Assembly (NCBI GenBank): GCA_944329375.1 | Contig: CALVIB010000001.1 | Location: forward strand, 62,001 to 126,000 | Length of the DNA stretch: 64,000 bases | DNA from: an uncultured Bacilli bacterium | Lineage (GTDB): Bacteria > Bacillota_I > Bacilli_A > RF39 > UBA660 | Reading direction: 5' to 3' | Shown here: in pieces, positions 37,006-45,187 of the stretch | Position numbering within the stretch: the stretch's first letter is position 1 | Layout of the letters: each line of letters begins with the position of its first letter | Position numbers and translations under genes: made by a program | The notes under the pieces: model-generated | Told to the model about the DNA's origin: nothing | Databases searched by the model: none | What the model saw: only the letters and a program-made list of their open reading frames with translations

Positions 37006-37834
37006 GTTAATAACAACAAAATAATTTACCAAACATAAAAATCAGAAAATGTGATATGTATATATTCAGTATTACAAAATAACCCCTAGAGGTGCCTCTA
37101 GGGGTTATGCTTGCATTGTAGTGCCACGCGTGTTCTTATTTTTCCTTAATTTTCCGATTTATAAATATGATAATTAAGGAAAAATTTTGAACACGATTTG
37201 TATTAAATTTTCTAAAATGTTTCATATAAAATAATAAAGGATATTTTAGAAAATTAAAATTGTAAGTTTCTTCTTTAATTATTATAAAATGATAAACTTA
37301 CAATTTTTAATACAAATAAAACTTTACAACTAGTTTGAAAAATTATAAATTTTGCACTAACTTAAAGTGCAGTAAAAAAATGTTTCTTTTAATTATAATG
37401 ATGATGACATTTTTATTTTGTTGCACTTTGCTAGTGCTTATTGTAAGTAAATATTATATTTATATTATTATTTTTTTCACTTTTTCCTTTAATAATATTA
37501 ATGAAGAAAAAGTAAAAATTATAGATAGAATAAAAATCTTTATTTTTCAAAAAGGCTGTAATGAAACACAAATGATAAAATAGAAAATTATATTTCATTA
37601 CAGCCCAGCAAGTTTACCAACTATAAAGATTTTCTTTGTTATTTACTAATTTATGTCTATAAAAAATAATTTAATATTAATGAAATAAAACTTGCACTAG
37701 TTTCAAGTTTGCGTGGCACTACAATGCAAGCATAACCCCTAGAGGTGCCTCTAGGGGTTATTTTGTAATACTGAATATATACATATCACATTTTCTGATT
37801 TTTATGTTTGGTAAATTATTTTGTTGTTATTAAC
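37006..37834. mobile_element. 829-bp hairpin-rich element with 124-bp perfect terminal inverted repeats
   Basis: The arms 37006-37129 and 37711-37834 are reverse complements by eye over 124 bp, each ending in GTTAATAAC. Each arm holds a perfect palindrome, AACCCCTAGAGG / CCTCTAGGGGTT. The interior is a series of stems: 37129-37195, 37206-37255 and 37256-37307 (both inside an outer pair 37196-37207/37306-37317), 37554-37605 (13-bp perfect) and 37608-37695. No transposase gene is present, so it would be non-autonomous. Only a weak hydrophobic frame with a TTG start and no ribosome site is seen. Confidence 0.75.
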
Positions 37835-37927
37835 TCTTGCTGTGCATTGTTCCAGTCCTTATATATAATTAAAAACTTTCATAACTGCTTTTAATTATAT
37901 CATTAAATGGCTTTAAAATCACTAAAA

Positions 37928-38008
37928 TTAGTGATTTTTTTCGGTTTCTTGTTTTAATTGTTCTAATTTTTCTCTTATTTCTTTAACGTTCCAAGTGTAG
38001 TTTTCCAT
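37928..38008 (-). CDS. 26-codon frame joining a new N-terminus to the transposase tail
   Basis: After the ABC gene stop, an AAGGAAAAG site leads to an ATG. The peptide begins MENYTWNVKEIR and ends EKLEQLKQETEKNH, the last ~14 residues being identical to the IS110 transposase C-terminus because they lie in the inverted repeat. It could be a real small peptide, or a remnant of a second transposase copy joined to the cargo. Confidence 0.35.
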   Translation of the reverse strand: MENYTWNVKEIREKLEQLKQETEKNH

Positions 38009-38019
38009 ATATCTTTTCC

Positions 38020-39756
38020 TTATTCATTAGTGTTTGTTTTTAATTCGGTTTCATATAAGTGTTTATAATTAGGACAATTCTCTAAAAGTTCCTCATGTGT
38101 TCCCTCAGCTTCAATATGGCCATCATTTAAAAATAATATTCTATCACTATCAATAATAGTTGATAACCTATGAGCAATTATCAAAATAGTATATTCTCCT
38201 TGCATATTATTGATGGCCTGTTGAATTTCTTTTTGAGTTTCATTATCTAAAGCACTTGTTGCCTCATCAAATAAAATAATTTCTGTTTTTTGAATTAAAG
38301 CTCTCGCAATAGCCAGCCTTTGTTTTTGACCACCTGATAGAGTAATACCACCCTCACCAACAATTGTATCATATTTGTCAGGTAAAGTATTTATAAAATC
38401 ATCTAAACAAGCCATTTTACAAGCCTCTACCATTTCTTTATCAGTTAAATCTTCTTTAACTAATTTTAAATTATCCTTAACACTCAAATTAAATATATAT
38501 GGACTTTGATTGATAACTGTAATATTTTTTCTAATACTATCTTTATCTAACTCATTAATATTAACTCCATCAATTAATATCTCGCCACTATCTACATCAT
38601 ACATTTTATCAATTAAATTAAATATTGTACTTTTACCAGCACCACTTTTACCAACAAAAGCAACTGTACTATTTGCATTTACTTTAAAAGATAAATTACT
38701 TAATACCTTATTATTTCCATAGCTAAAACTGACATCTTTAAACTCAAAATTACCATCAACTTTATCCAAATGAACATTACCAAATTTTTCTTTTTCGAAC
38801 TTATTATTATCAAGAATATCAATTATTCTTTCAGCCGAAAGATTAAAATTTTGAATGCAATTGAGTAAATCATTTATAACATAAACTACGATAACATTTT
38901 TTAAAGAATAATTATATATTACTATTGCCATTGGAATTGTAATAAGATTATTCGTTATAAAATAAATGAAAATTATGATAAGTATCAAATTGCTCAAATC
39001 AATAACGCTATCATTAATTAAATTATAAGTTCTATCTACAGAAAGCATTTTATATCTAGTTTGATTTAATTTTTTAATTTTACTATTCATCACATTAATA
39101 AAACTATTTTCTGCATGAAGCATTTTTATATCTCTAGCTCCTCTAACAACTTCTCCTGTAAAACCAGACACATTATCTTCTTCGCCTCTAAACATCTTAT
39201 CAAACTTATAAAATGATTTCCACTGCATATTAGTAAGAACAAATAATAAGATTATAACTATAAGCATATAAAGAAAAATCCAAAAATTTATAATTAAAAC
39301 TGCAATTAAAATACCAATACTACTAATAATCTCGGTCAAGTTTGAATTGATTATATTAAATATAGAAGAAAGTTTACTAGTATCACCCATCAACCTTTGA
39401 ATAAAAAATCCTGATGAATTACTATCTAAAGTTTTATTTTTTAGTTTTAACATTTCTTTTCCAAGTGATATTTGAATATTGTTAAAAGTTTCTCTATAAA
39501 CAATATTTAACAAATAATCACTAAAATATTTCATAATATTTTTTAGTATTTCTACGGCAAAAACTACAAAAGCAATAGATAAAAGTTGAAGAAGTTCATT
39601 CGAAGTCAAATATACAATTAATCTGGCACTTAAAATAGGTAAAACAACCCCAATAACTGCTAAAAATAAACCAATTATAGCAAGTAATATAATTTTACTT
39701 TTTTGTCCTTTAACATATTTCCAAGCAAATTTTAAATTTTTAAATAATTCTTTCAT
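38020..39756 (-). CDS. ABC exporter (fused membrane and ATPase domains)
   Basis: The 578 residues have six membrane segments in the first ~310. The ATPase domain has Walker A VGKSGAGKST (about residue 372), signature LSGGQKQRLAIARAL, Walker B EIILFDEATSALD and the switch His in IIAHRLS. It is a half-transporter of the MsbA/LmrA/peptide-exporter type and probably acts as a homodimer, since only one is present. No C39 peptidase domain is seen. It follows an unknown protein gene by 20 bp and lies inside the IS110 unit. Confidence 0.9.
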   Translation of the reverse strand: MKELFKNLKFAWKYVKGQKSKIILLAIIGLFLAVIGVVLPILSARLIVYLTSNELLQLLSIAFVVFAVEILKNIMKYFSDYLLNIVYRETFNNIQISLGKEMLKLKNKTLDSNSSGFFIQRLMGDTSKLSSIFNIINSNLTEIISSIGILIAVLIINFWIFLYMLIVIILLFVLTNMQWKSFYKFDKMFRGEEDNVSGFTGEVVRGARDIKMLHAENSFINVMNSKIKKLNQTRYKMLSVDRTYNLINDSVIDLSNLILIIIFIYFITNNLITIPMAIVIYNYSLKNVIVVYVINDLLNCIQNFNLSAERIIDILDNNKFEKEKFGNVHLDKVDGNFEFKDVSFSYGNNKVLSNLSFKVNANSTVAFVGKSGAGKSTIFNLIDKMYDVDSGEILIDGVNINELDKDSIRKNITVINQSPYIFNLSVKDNLKLVKEDLTDKEMVEACKMACLDDFINTLPDKYDTIVGEGGITLSGGQKQRLAIARALIQKTEIILFDEATSALDNETQKEIQQAINNMQGEYTILIIAHRLSTIIDSDRILFLNDGHIEAEGTHEELLENCPNYKHLYETELKTNTNE

Positions 39757-39776
39757 ACGTTCCCCTCACTTATAAC

Positions 39777-40592
39777 TTATTTAATATTATTTTTAAAAAA
39801 ATCATTACCAAATTTTGTTAATCTTTCATTTTGTCTATTTGGAATAACTATATTATTAAAATATTTTAAAGTGTTTGTTAATTCTTTGTTTTGATTATCT
39901 AGTACGTTATCAATAGCTTCAATTATTTCAACATCCTGATTACACACAAATTTAACTATATCGACATAGTTTGTTAAACTATCTTGATAATTCTTACCAT
40001 TTTTAATATTAAATAACGTGCTATCAAAACAATCTAATAATGATTTTGAAATAATAGTATTGAAATCATCTATAAATGTATCTATGCCTTTTTTATCAAA
40101 GGTATAATTCACAATATTTTGTTTAACATATTTTGTATATGCAATATACTCATTATCTTGTATTAACATTTTAATTTTATCTATTACATTATAATTTTTA
40201 TCAAAAACTTCATCAAATAAATATTTATCACTTTGTTCATATAAATATTTGATATAAGCAAAATCATGATATACTAACTGCAAATAAAAATATGGACTTA
40301 CTAAAATATTCATACTATTCGGTAATACCTTTTTTGTATCATAATCATTATTTCTACAATTATAAAATTTATAGACATTAAAACTGTCAATATCAATCAG
40401 TAACCAATCCGTTGGTTTATTTGCATAAGTACCATATTTTTTCTCAACATAAAAACAAATATATATTTTGCCATTTTCTCTTCTAAATAATGGCAAAGAA
40501 ACTATGTAACCTTTCTTATCATTATAACTAATGCTATCTAAATATTCACTTGCTATATCACAATATTTTTCAAATAAATCTTCTTTTTCCAT
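39777..40592 (-). CDS. Hypothetical protein paired with the ABC exporter
   Basis: The 271 residues are soluble-looking, rich in Tyr, Asn and Asp, and have no signal peptide or membrane segment. The N-terminal half has a beta-type pattern (YIVSLPLFRRENGKIYICFYVEKK). The C-terminal half is helical. I do not recognise a family. It is the first gene of the operon with the exporter, under a promoter with an unusual palindrome. A role in making or sensing the exported compound is plausible from context only. Confidence 0.65.
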   Translation of the reverse strand: MEKEDLFEKYCDIASEYLDSISYNDKKGYIVSLPLFRRENGKIYICFYVEKKYGTYANKPTDWLLIDIDSFNVYKFYNCRNNDYDTKKVLPNSMNILVSPYFYLQLVYHDFAYIKYLYEQSDKYLFDEVFDKNYNVIDKIKMLIQDNEYIAYTKYVKQNIVNYTFDKKGIDTFIDDFNTIISKSLLDCFDSTLFNIKNGKNYQDSLTNYVDIVKFVCNQDVEIIEAIDNVLDNQNKELTNTLKYFNNIVIPNRQNERLTKFGNDFFKNNIK

Positions 40593-40609
40593 ATTTTTCC
40601 CTTAACTAC

Positions 40610-40648
40610 ATAAACATTATAACTTTCCAGTATACTGGAAAGTCAAGC
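40610..40648 (-). promoter_or_regulatory. Promoter with a perfect 22-bp palindrome in a 19-bp spacer
   Basis: On the minus strand TTGACT is followed by 19 bp and TATAAT. ACTTTCCAGTA / TACTGGAAAGT (40622-40643) is a perfect dyad filling that spacer. A 19-bp spacer with a centred dyad is the layout used by MerR-type activators. A repressor covering the core promoter is the alternative. It drives the unknown protein and the ABC exporter. Confidence 0.7.
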
Positions 40649-40802
40649 CTTATTGAAAAGAATTTTATAAATACGATAGATATGTATAAAAATCTCTAAT
40701 TCTATCATAATATCTATTAAGTTCATTATATAGGAATACCGCCTAATAGTCAATCGCCTTATATATTTGTAAAATTAAATTAAAGGTAGGTGGTAGTCGT
40801 AT

Positions 40803-41060
40803 ATGCAAACAAGCGGAGTATCGAAAGACATCGTTAAAGTAGATTTGCCAAATGGCTACTGCTTATTTAAACTAGGAAAACTGTTAAAAGATAAAAATAT
40901 TAGTATTAATCAGTTTATGAAAGCTACTGAAACAGATTTTAAAACAATTAAAAAACATGCAAATGGTTTAGCACAACAAATAGATATTTTACTTATTGAT
41001 AAATGGTGCAATTACTTAAAAGTAGATGAAAAAGATATATTTGAATATATAAGAAAATAA
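40803..41060 (+). CDS. Small HTH protein (Cro/C1-type, HTH_26-like)
   Basis: The 85 residues contain a helix-turn-helix with the pattern LGKLLKDKNISINQFMKATETDFKTIKKHANG followed by a helix ending in KDIFEYI, as in short XRE/HTH_26 regulators. A GGTAGGTGG site precedes the ATG. It is divergent from the exporter operon across 210 bp that contain the palindromic promoter, so it is a candidate regulator of that promoter. Confidence 0.75.
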   Translation: MQTSGVSKDIVKVDLPNGYCLFKLGKLLKDKNISINQFMKATETDFKTIKKHANGLAQQIDILLIDKWCNYLKVDEKDIFEYIRK

Positions 41061-41414
41061 TTAGTACTTTTATGGCATTGAAACAAACCGCTGCCCCCAC
41101 ACCCCTGCGGTTTGTTTTGTGAATTTTTTGCCCAAAAGTGTTGACATTTCAAAACTAATATGAGCCGCAACATCTTTATTGCAAAAAGGTATTTACGCAA
41201 ATAACAATATAAAGGTTATATACTTTTTATTTTATAAATAATTAGTATTAACCTTTTTCTTTTTGCTGTTTTATAAGGTAGCGGCAAAATAGAAGTACAA
41301 GCAGAGAGCTTGTAAGAAATGGTTACGCCACCTCATGCAAATATTAACCTAGTTTAATATTAATGCTTAATGAAATAATGCCATAACATAGTTATTAAAG
41401 AAAGTTGGTGAAAA
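41061..41414 (+). other. Structured non-coding region of the IS110 unit
   Basis: The 354-bp region without a gene is bounded by a 10-bp inverted repeat, TTATGGCATT (41070-41079) and AATGCCATAA (41386-41395). It holds a strong terminator (AAACAAACCGC / GCGGTTTGTTT, 41081-41117). A stem with a large internal loop follows (GGTaGCG 41277-41283 with CGCcACC 41326-41332, apical hairpin ACAAGC / GCTTGT), then a hairpin AATATTAA / TTAATATT (41340-41361). The stem-loop-with-internal-loop layout resembles IS110 bridge RNAs. Confidence 0.5.
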
Positions 41415-41621
41415 ATGTTAGAAACAAGAAAAGTTTATTACACATGGGGAACTAAGGAAGAAGTACCAGTAATAAAACTAACTGGAAAATGGTTAAAGAA
41501 GTTAGGTTTTAATATTGGGGACACCATGCAATTAATAAAAGATAAAAACATTATTATTTTAATAAAAGAAGATAAACAAAAAAAACAATTAATAATATAT
41601 AAAATTATTTTATCTGACTAA
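41415..41621 (+). CDS. SymE-like small protein
   Basis: The 68 residues contain VPVIKLTGKWLKKLGFNIGDTMQLIKDKNIIILI, the typical core of the SymE/AbrB-like swapped-hairpin family. E. coli SymE was described as a type I toxin-like protein. It lies 105 bp upstream of the IS110 transposase, so it belongs to the same unit. Whether it acts as a toxin or as a DNA-binding partner of the transposase is unknown. Confidence 0.75.
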   Translation: MLETRKVYYTWGTKEEVPVIKLTGKWLKKLGFNIGDTMQLIKDKNIIILIKEDKQKKQLIIYKIILSD

Positions 41622-41726
41622 CAAACTAATGCAATCATAGAGTTTTACTTTATGGTAATGCTAATGCTAGGAGTGTCTTGGAAGTAATACATTATATATT
41701 ATTTAAAGAAAGGATTGTGATATAAA

Positions 41727-43028
41727 ATGAATTATAATAACCACCCAAAAATGAAACATATTTATGTTGGTATTGACTGCCATAAACAAACACACACAGC
41801 GGCGGTTATTAACTGTTTTAATGAAACCCTAGATACAATTACTTTTACTAATGATATAAATGATTTTGAAAAACTTATAGAACTTGTCAAAAAATATGAA
41901 ACAGATGGACTAACAGCTATTTATGGACTTGAGGATACTAAACATCTTGGACACAGTCTTGCCACTTTTTTAATAAATAAGAAATGTGATGTTAGACATA
42001 TCTTATCTTCTTTAACTTACAACGAAAGAAAAAAACACCCAATTATATCAAAGACTGATGAAATAGATGCCGAGTGTATAGCTAAAGTATTATTAGACAA
42101 TTTAGACAAATTAGAAAAAGAAAACAATGATACTTTATATTGGACATTAAAACAAATTGTAAAAATGAGAAGCACTATTGTTAATAATAATACAAAAGTA
42201 AAAAATAAACTTCATGCTCAACTTATGCACCATTATCCAAATTACAAGCTATTTTTTTCAAACTCTGATTGTAATACTGCTTTAAATTTATGGGAGAACT
42301 ATCCTAGTCCAGATTTACTGCAAAAAGTATCTTTAGAAGAACTAACGGAATTGGTAAAATTACACAGTAATGGTACACTTGGAGAAAATAAAGCTCAAAG
42401 TATATTTGATATAGTTAATAATACCATATATGAAAAGTTGGAATACCAAGAAGAAAGAAATATTTTAATTACTACTTTAGTTGGACAAATAAAAAATAAT
42501 AACAAACAATTGGAAGAAATCGAAAAAAACATCATCGATTTATATGAGAAGTTAGGATTAAAATTACATACGATTAAAGGCTTATCAAAAATGAGTAGTG
42601 CGGAAATAGTAGCTGAAATTGGGAATATTAATAGATTTTCTAGTAAGGATAAACTTGCAAGATATGCTGGTATAGCTCCAGTAAGTTTTTCTAGTGGTAA
42701 TCATGACAAAGAAAAGAGAAATGAATATGGAAATCGAACATTAAATAATTATATATATTATTTAGCTATAAGAAGTGTGTCTACTGGAAAAAACAAAGAC
42801 ACACCAACCAATGCCATATTTTTAGACTATTACAAAAGGAAAATTAGCGAGGGTAAAAACAACAAGCAAGCCCTAACCTGTGTAATGCGTAGACTTATCA
42901 ATATTATTTATAGAATGCTTAAAGACAACACCGAATTTTATGTACCAAAGGAATTAGAAAAAAAATGTAAAAGTAAATGGCTAGAAAAATTAGAACAATT
43001 AAAACAAGAAACCGAAAAAAATCACTAA
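41727..43028 (+). CDS. IS110-family transposase (DEDD recombinase)
   Basis: The 433 residues have the N-terminal RuvC-like DEDD domain (VGIDCHKQTHTAAV, a later GLEDTKH and KTDEIDAECIA). A helical centre leads to the C-terminal Transposase_20 domain (LHTIKGLSKMSSAEIVAEIG through FSSKDKLARYAGIAPVSFSSG), which contains the catalytic Ser. The protein looks complete. The last 14 codons lie inside the inverted end of the unit. An AAAGGATTG site precedes the ATG. It should be guided by a bridge RNA from its own non-coding ends. Confidence 0.93.
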   Translation: MNYNNHPKMKHIYVGIDCHKQTHTAAVINCFNETLDTITFTNDINDFEKLIELVKKYETDGLTAIYGLEDTKHLGHSLATFLINKKCDVRHILSSLTYNERKKHPIISKTDEIDAECIAKVLLDNLDKLEKENNDTLYWTLKQIVKMRSTIVNNNTKVKNKLHAQLMHHYPNYKLFFSNSDCNTALNLWENYPSPDLLQKVSLEELTELVKLHSNGTLGENKAQSIFDIVNNTIYEKLEYQEERNILITTLVGQIKNNNKQLEEIEKNIIDLYEKLGLKLHTIKGLSKMSSAEIVAEIGNINRFSSKDKLARYAGIAPVSFSSGNHDKEKRNEYGNRTLNNYIYYLAIRSVSTGKNKDTPTNAIFLDYYKRKISEGKNNKQALTCVMRRLINIIYRMLKDNTEFYVPKELEKKCKSKWLEKLEQLKQETEKNH

Positions 43029-43043
43029 TTTTAGTGATTTTAA
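43020..43043 (+). terminator. Terminator after the IS110 transposase
   Basis: The stem AATCACT / AGTGATT with a 6-nt loop and T residues overlaps the stop codon. The same hairpin is present, inverted, in the left arm (37921-37937). Confidence 0.6.
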
Positions 43044-43121
43044 AGCCATTTAATGATATAATTAAAAGCAGTTATGAAAGTTTTTAATTATATATAAGGA
43101 CTGGAACAATGCACAGCAAGA

Positions 43122-43170
43122 GGTGGTACCGCGGGTTGAAACTCGTCCTTGTAATTATAGTATCTTTTTA
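43122..43170 (+). promoter_or_regulatory. 3' half of the disrupted Tyr T-box
   Basis: It contains the T-box GGTGGTACCGCGGG (from 43122), the complementary CGTCCTT and the 3' terminator arm ATAGTATC (43157-43164) followed by TTTTT. The matching 5' arm GATACTAT is at 36991-36998. Without that arm this part cannot form the original terminator, so deoC-tyrS may have lost tRNA control. Confidence 0.87.
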
Positions 43171-43189
43171 ATTAAAGGAGGAATTAAAA

Positions 43190-43885
43190 ATGGAAATAGG
43201 AAAATACATTGACCATACAAATTTAAAAATGGATGCGAAAGAAGAAGACATCGTAAAATTATGTCATGAAGCCATAGAATATGGTTTTGAAACAGTATGT
43301 GTACATCCATATTATGTCGCACTCGCTAAAGAATTACTTAAAGATACAAATATTGGAGTATGTACCGTAGTAGGCTTTCCTTTTGGTATGAATACCCCAA
43401 AAGTAAAATCATTTGAAGCAATCGATGCAGTGGAAAATGGCGCAGATGAAGTAGACATGGTCATTAATGTTGGAGCTTTAAAAGATAAAGATTATGATTA
43501 TGTCAAAAAAGAAATTGAAGAAATTAGAGACCAAATCGATGGTAAAACATTAAAAGTAATTATTGAAACATCTTTACTTACTGAAGAAGAAATTATAAAA
43601 ATGACAGAAATTTGTAATGGAACATTTGTAAACTTTATCAAAACAAATACTGGTTTTGGTAAAAGAGGTGTTACTTTAGAAGATGTAAAATTAATAAATA
43701 AACATAAAAATGAATTATTAGAAATAAAAGCTAGTGGTGGCATAAAAACATTTAAACAGATGAATGAATTAATTAAAGCAGGAGCAACCAGAATCGGAAC
43801 AAGTCATAGTGTGGAGATTGTAACCCATATGAATTGTAATTGTGAAGAAAAATGTGACCACTGTAAATGTGAGGAGGAAAAATAA
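43190..43885 (+). CDS. deoC: Deoxyribose-phosphate aldolase with a Cys-rich tail
   Basis: The enzyme splits 2-deoxyribose-5-phosphate into glyceraldehyde-3-phosphate and acetaldehyde. The 231 residues show YIDHTNLK, VGFPFGMNTPKVK, EVDMVINVGALK, KVIIETSLL, the Schiff-base Lys in FIKTNTGFG and IKASGGIKT. The last ~15 residues form a tail, CNCEEKCDHCKCEEEK, with five Cys and one His, which is not part of the aldolase fold. A strong AAAGGAGG site precedes the ATG. Its stop overlaps the tyrS start by one base. Confidence 0.92.
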   Translation: MEIGKYIDHTNLKMDAKEEDIVKLCHEAIEYGFETVCVHPYYVALAKELLKDTNIGVCTVVGFPFGMNTPKVKSFEAIDAVENGADEVDMVINVGALKDKDYDYVKKEIEEIRDQIDGKTLKVIIETSLLTEEEIIKMTEICNGTFVNFIKTNTGFGKRGVTLEDVKLINKHKNELLEIKASGGIKTFKQMNELIKAGATRIGTSHSVEIVTHMNCNCEEKCDHCKCEEEK

Positions 43886-45111
43886 TGAAAATATATGATG
43901 AACTAAAATGGCGAGGCTTAATTAAAGATGAAGCTGGAGAAGATTTAGAAGAAAAATTAAATAATGGAGGACTAACTTTTTATATAGGAACAGATCCTAC
44001 AGCTGATAGCCTGCACCTAGGTCATTTATCAACCTTTTTAATTAGTAAAAGATTAGAAAAAGCTGGCCACCATCCTATTTTATTAGTTGGAGGTGCAACT
44101 GGTATGATAGGAGACCCTAGACCTACTGAAGAAAGACAAATGCAACCAGTAGAAGTAATAGAAAATAACTTTAAATGTTTAAAAAAACAAGTTGAAAACT
44201 TATTTGGCTTCGAAGTAGTTAATAATTATGATTGGTCAAAAGATATTAATTTCATTGATTTCTTAAGAGATTATGGAAAATATTTCAATATCAATTATAT
44301 GCTTGATAAAGATATCATTAGAAGAAGACTAGAAACAGGAATTACCTATACAGAATTTTCTTATATGATTATGCAAGCTTTAGATTATCTACATTTACAC
44401 GAAACTAGAAACTGTATGTTAGAATGTGCTGGCTCAGACCAATGGGGAAATATTACAGCTGGTATTGATTTAATTAGAAAAAAAACAGGTCATGAAGTAT
44501 ATGGTTTTACAATGCCATTAGTCACTGATAAAAATGGTAAAAAATTTGGAAAAACCGAAGGTAATGCCTTATGGCTTGATAAAAATAAAACCTCAAGTTA
44601 TGAAATATATCAGTACCTCTTAAATAGTGATGATGAAAAAGTAGTCGAATACTTAAAAATATTTACTTTTCTAACTAAAGAAGAAATAGAAAATATAGAA
44701 AAAGAACATATCAGTCATCCAGAAACTAGAATAGCTGCTAAAACATTAGCTAAAGAAGTAGTTACCTTCCTGCACGGTAAAAAAGAAGCCGAAAAAGCTA
44801 TAGAAATGAGTGAAGCTTTATTCAGTGGTCATGTAAAAAACTTAAATAAAAAAGAAATAGAAGATGTCTTTAAAGGAGTTCCAACTTTTGAAACAAAAGA
44901 TAATGTCAATATCATAGATATGCTGGTAGAAAATAAAATAGCTTCAAGTAAAAGAGAAGCCAGAGAATTTGTAAACGCTGGAAGTATAACTATAAATGAA
45001 GAAAAAATAACTGATTTAGATTATATAGTTACTAAAAAAATCGCCATAGATAATGAGATACTAGTATTAAAAAGAGGTAAAAAGAAATACTTTATAGGAA
45101 AAATAAACTAG
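43885..45111 (+). CDS. tyrS: Tyrosyl-tRNA synthetase
   Basis: The 408 residues include the HIGH-type motif TADSLHLGHLST, the Tyr-binding GSDQWGNITAGI, the KMSKS-equivalent KFGKTEGNALWL and a C-terminal S4 RNA-binding domain (SSKREAREFVNAGSI). The family type and length are normal for Bacilli. It is in an operon with deoC, originally under a Tyr T-box that is now split by mobile elements. A terminator follows. Confidence 0.96.
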   Translation: MKIYDELKWRGLIKDEAGEDLEEKLNNGGLTFYIGTDPTADSLHLGHLSTFLISKRLEKAGHHPILLVGGATGMIGDPRPTEERQMQPVEVIENNFKCLKKQVENLFGFEVVNNYDWSKDINFIDFLRDYGKYFNINYMLDKDIIRRRLETGITYTEFSYMIMQALDYLHLHETRNCMLECAGSDQWGNITAGIDLIRKKTGHEVYGFTMPLVTDKNGKKFGKTEGNALWLDKNKTSSYEIYQYLLNSDDEKVVEYLKIFTFLTKEEIENIEKEHISHPETRIAAKTLAKEVVTFLHGKKEAEKAIEMSEALFSGHVKNLNKKEIEDVFKGVPTFETKDNVNIIDMLVENKIASSKREAREFVNAGSITINEEKITDLDYIVTKKIAIDNEILVLKRGKKKYFIGKIN

Positions 45112-45140
45112 GTTCAAAATAATGTGAACCTAGTTTTAAT
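45105..45140 (+). terminator. Terminator after tyrS
   Basis: A 12-bp perfect stem (AAACTAGGTTCA / TGAACCTAGTTT) with a 7-nt loop and T-rich tail. Confidence 0.9.
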
Positions 45141-45163
45141 AATTCAAAATAATCACTTATAGA

Positions 45164-45187
45164 ATGAAAAAAAGAACTTTAAGTTCT
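45164..45187 (-). terminator. Terminator of rpsD (minus strand)
   Basis: Read on the minus strand, AGAACTT-AAGTTCT forms a tight hairpin followed by seven T residues, overlapping the rpsD stop codon. Confidence 0.65.

Larger units (their letters stand above)
37835..43121. mobile_element. IS110-family unit with 139-bp perfect inverted ends and cargo
   Basis: The arms 37835-37973 and 42983-43121 are perfect reverse complements by eye and end in TCTTGCTGTGC / GCACAGCAAGA. The right arm holds the last 14 codons and 3' flank of an IS110 transposase; the left arm is the same end inverted. Between them lie an ABC exporter, an unknown protein, an HTH protein, a SymE-like protein and the complete transposase. 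IS110 elements normally lack long inverted ends, so this is an unusual composite. Confidence 0.75.

Noticed and set aside
37335-37583. 82-codon hydrophobic frame inside the 829-bp element
   Set aside because: TTG start, no ribosome site, and the frame overlaps several strong stems that explain its sequence.
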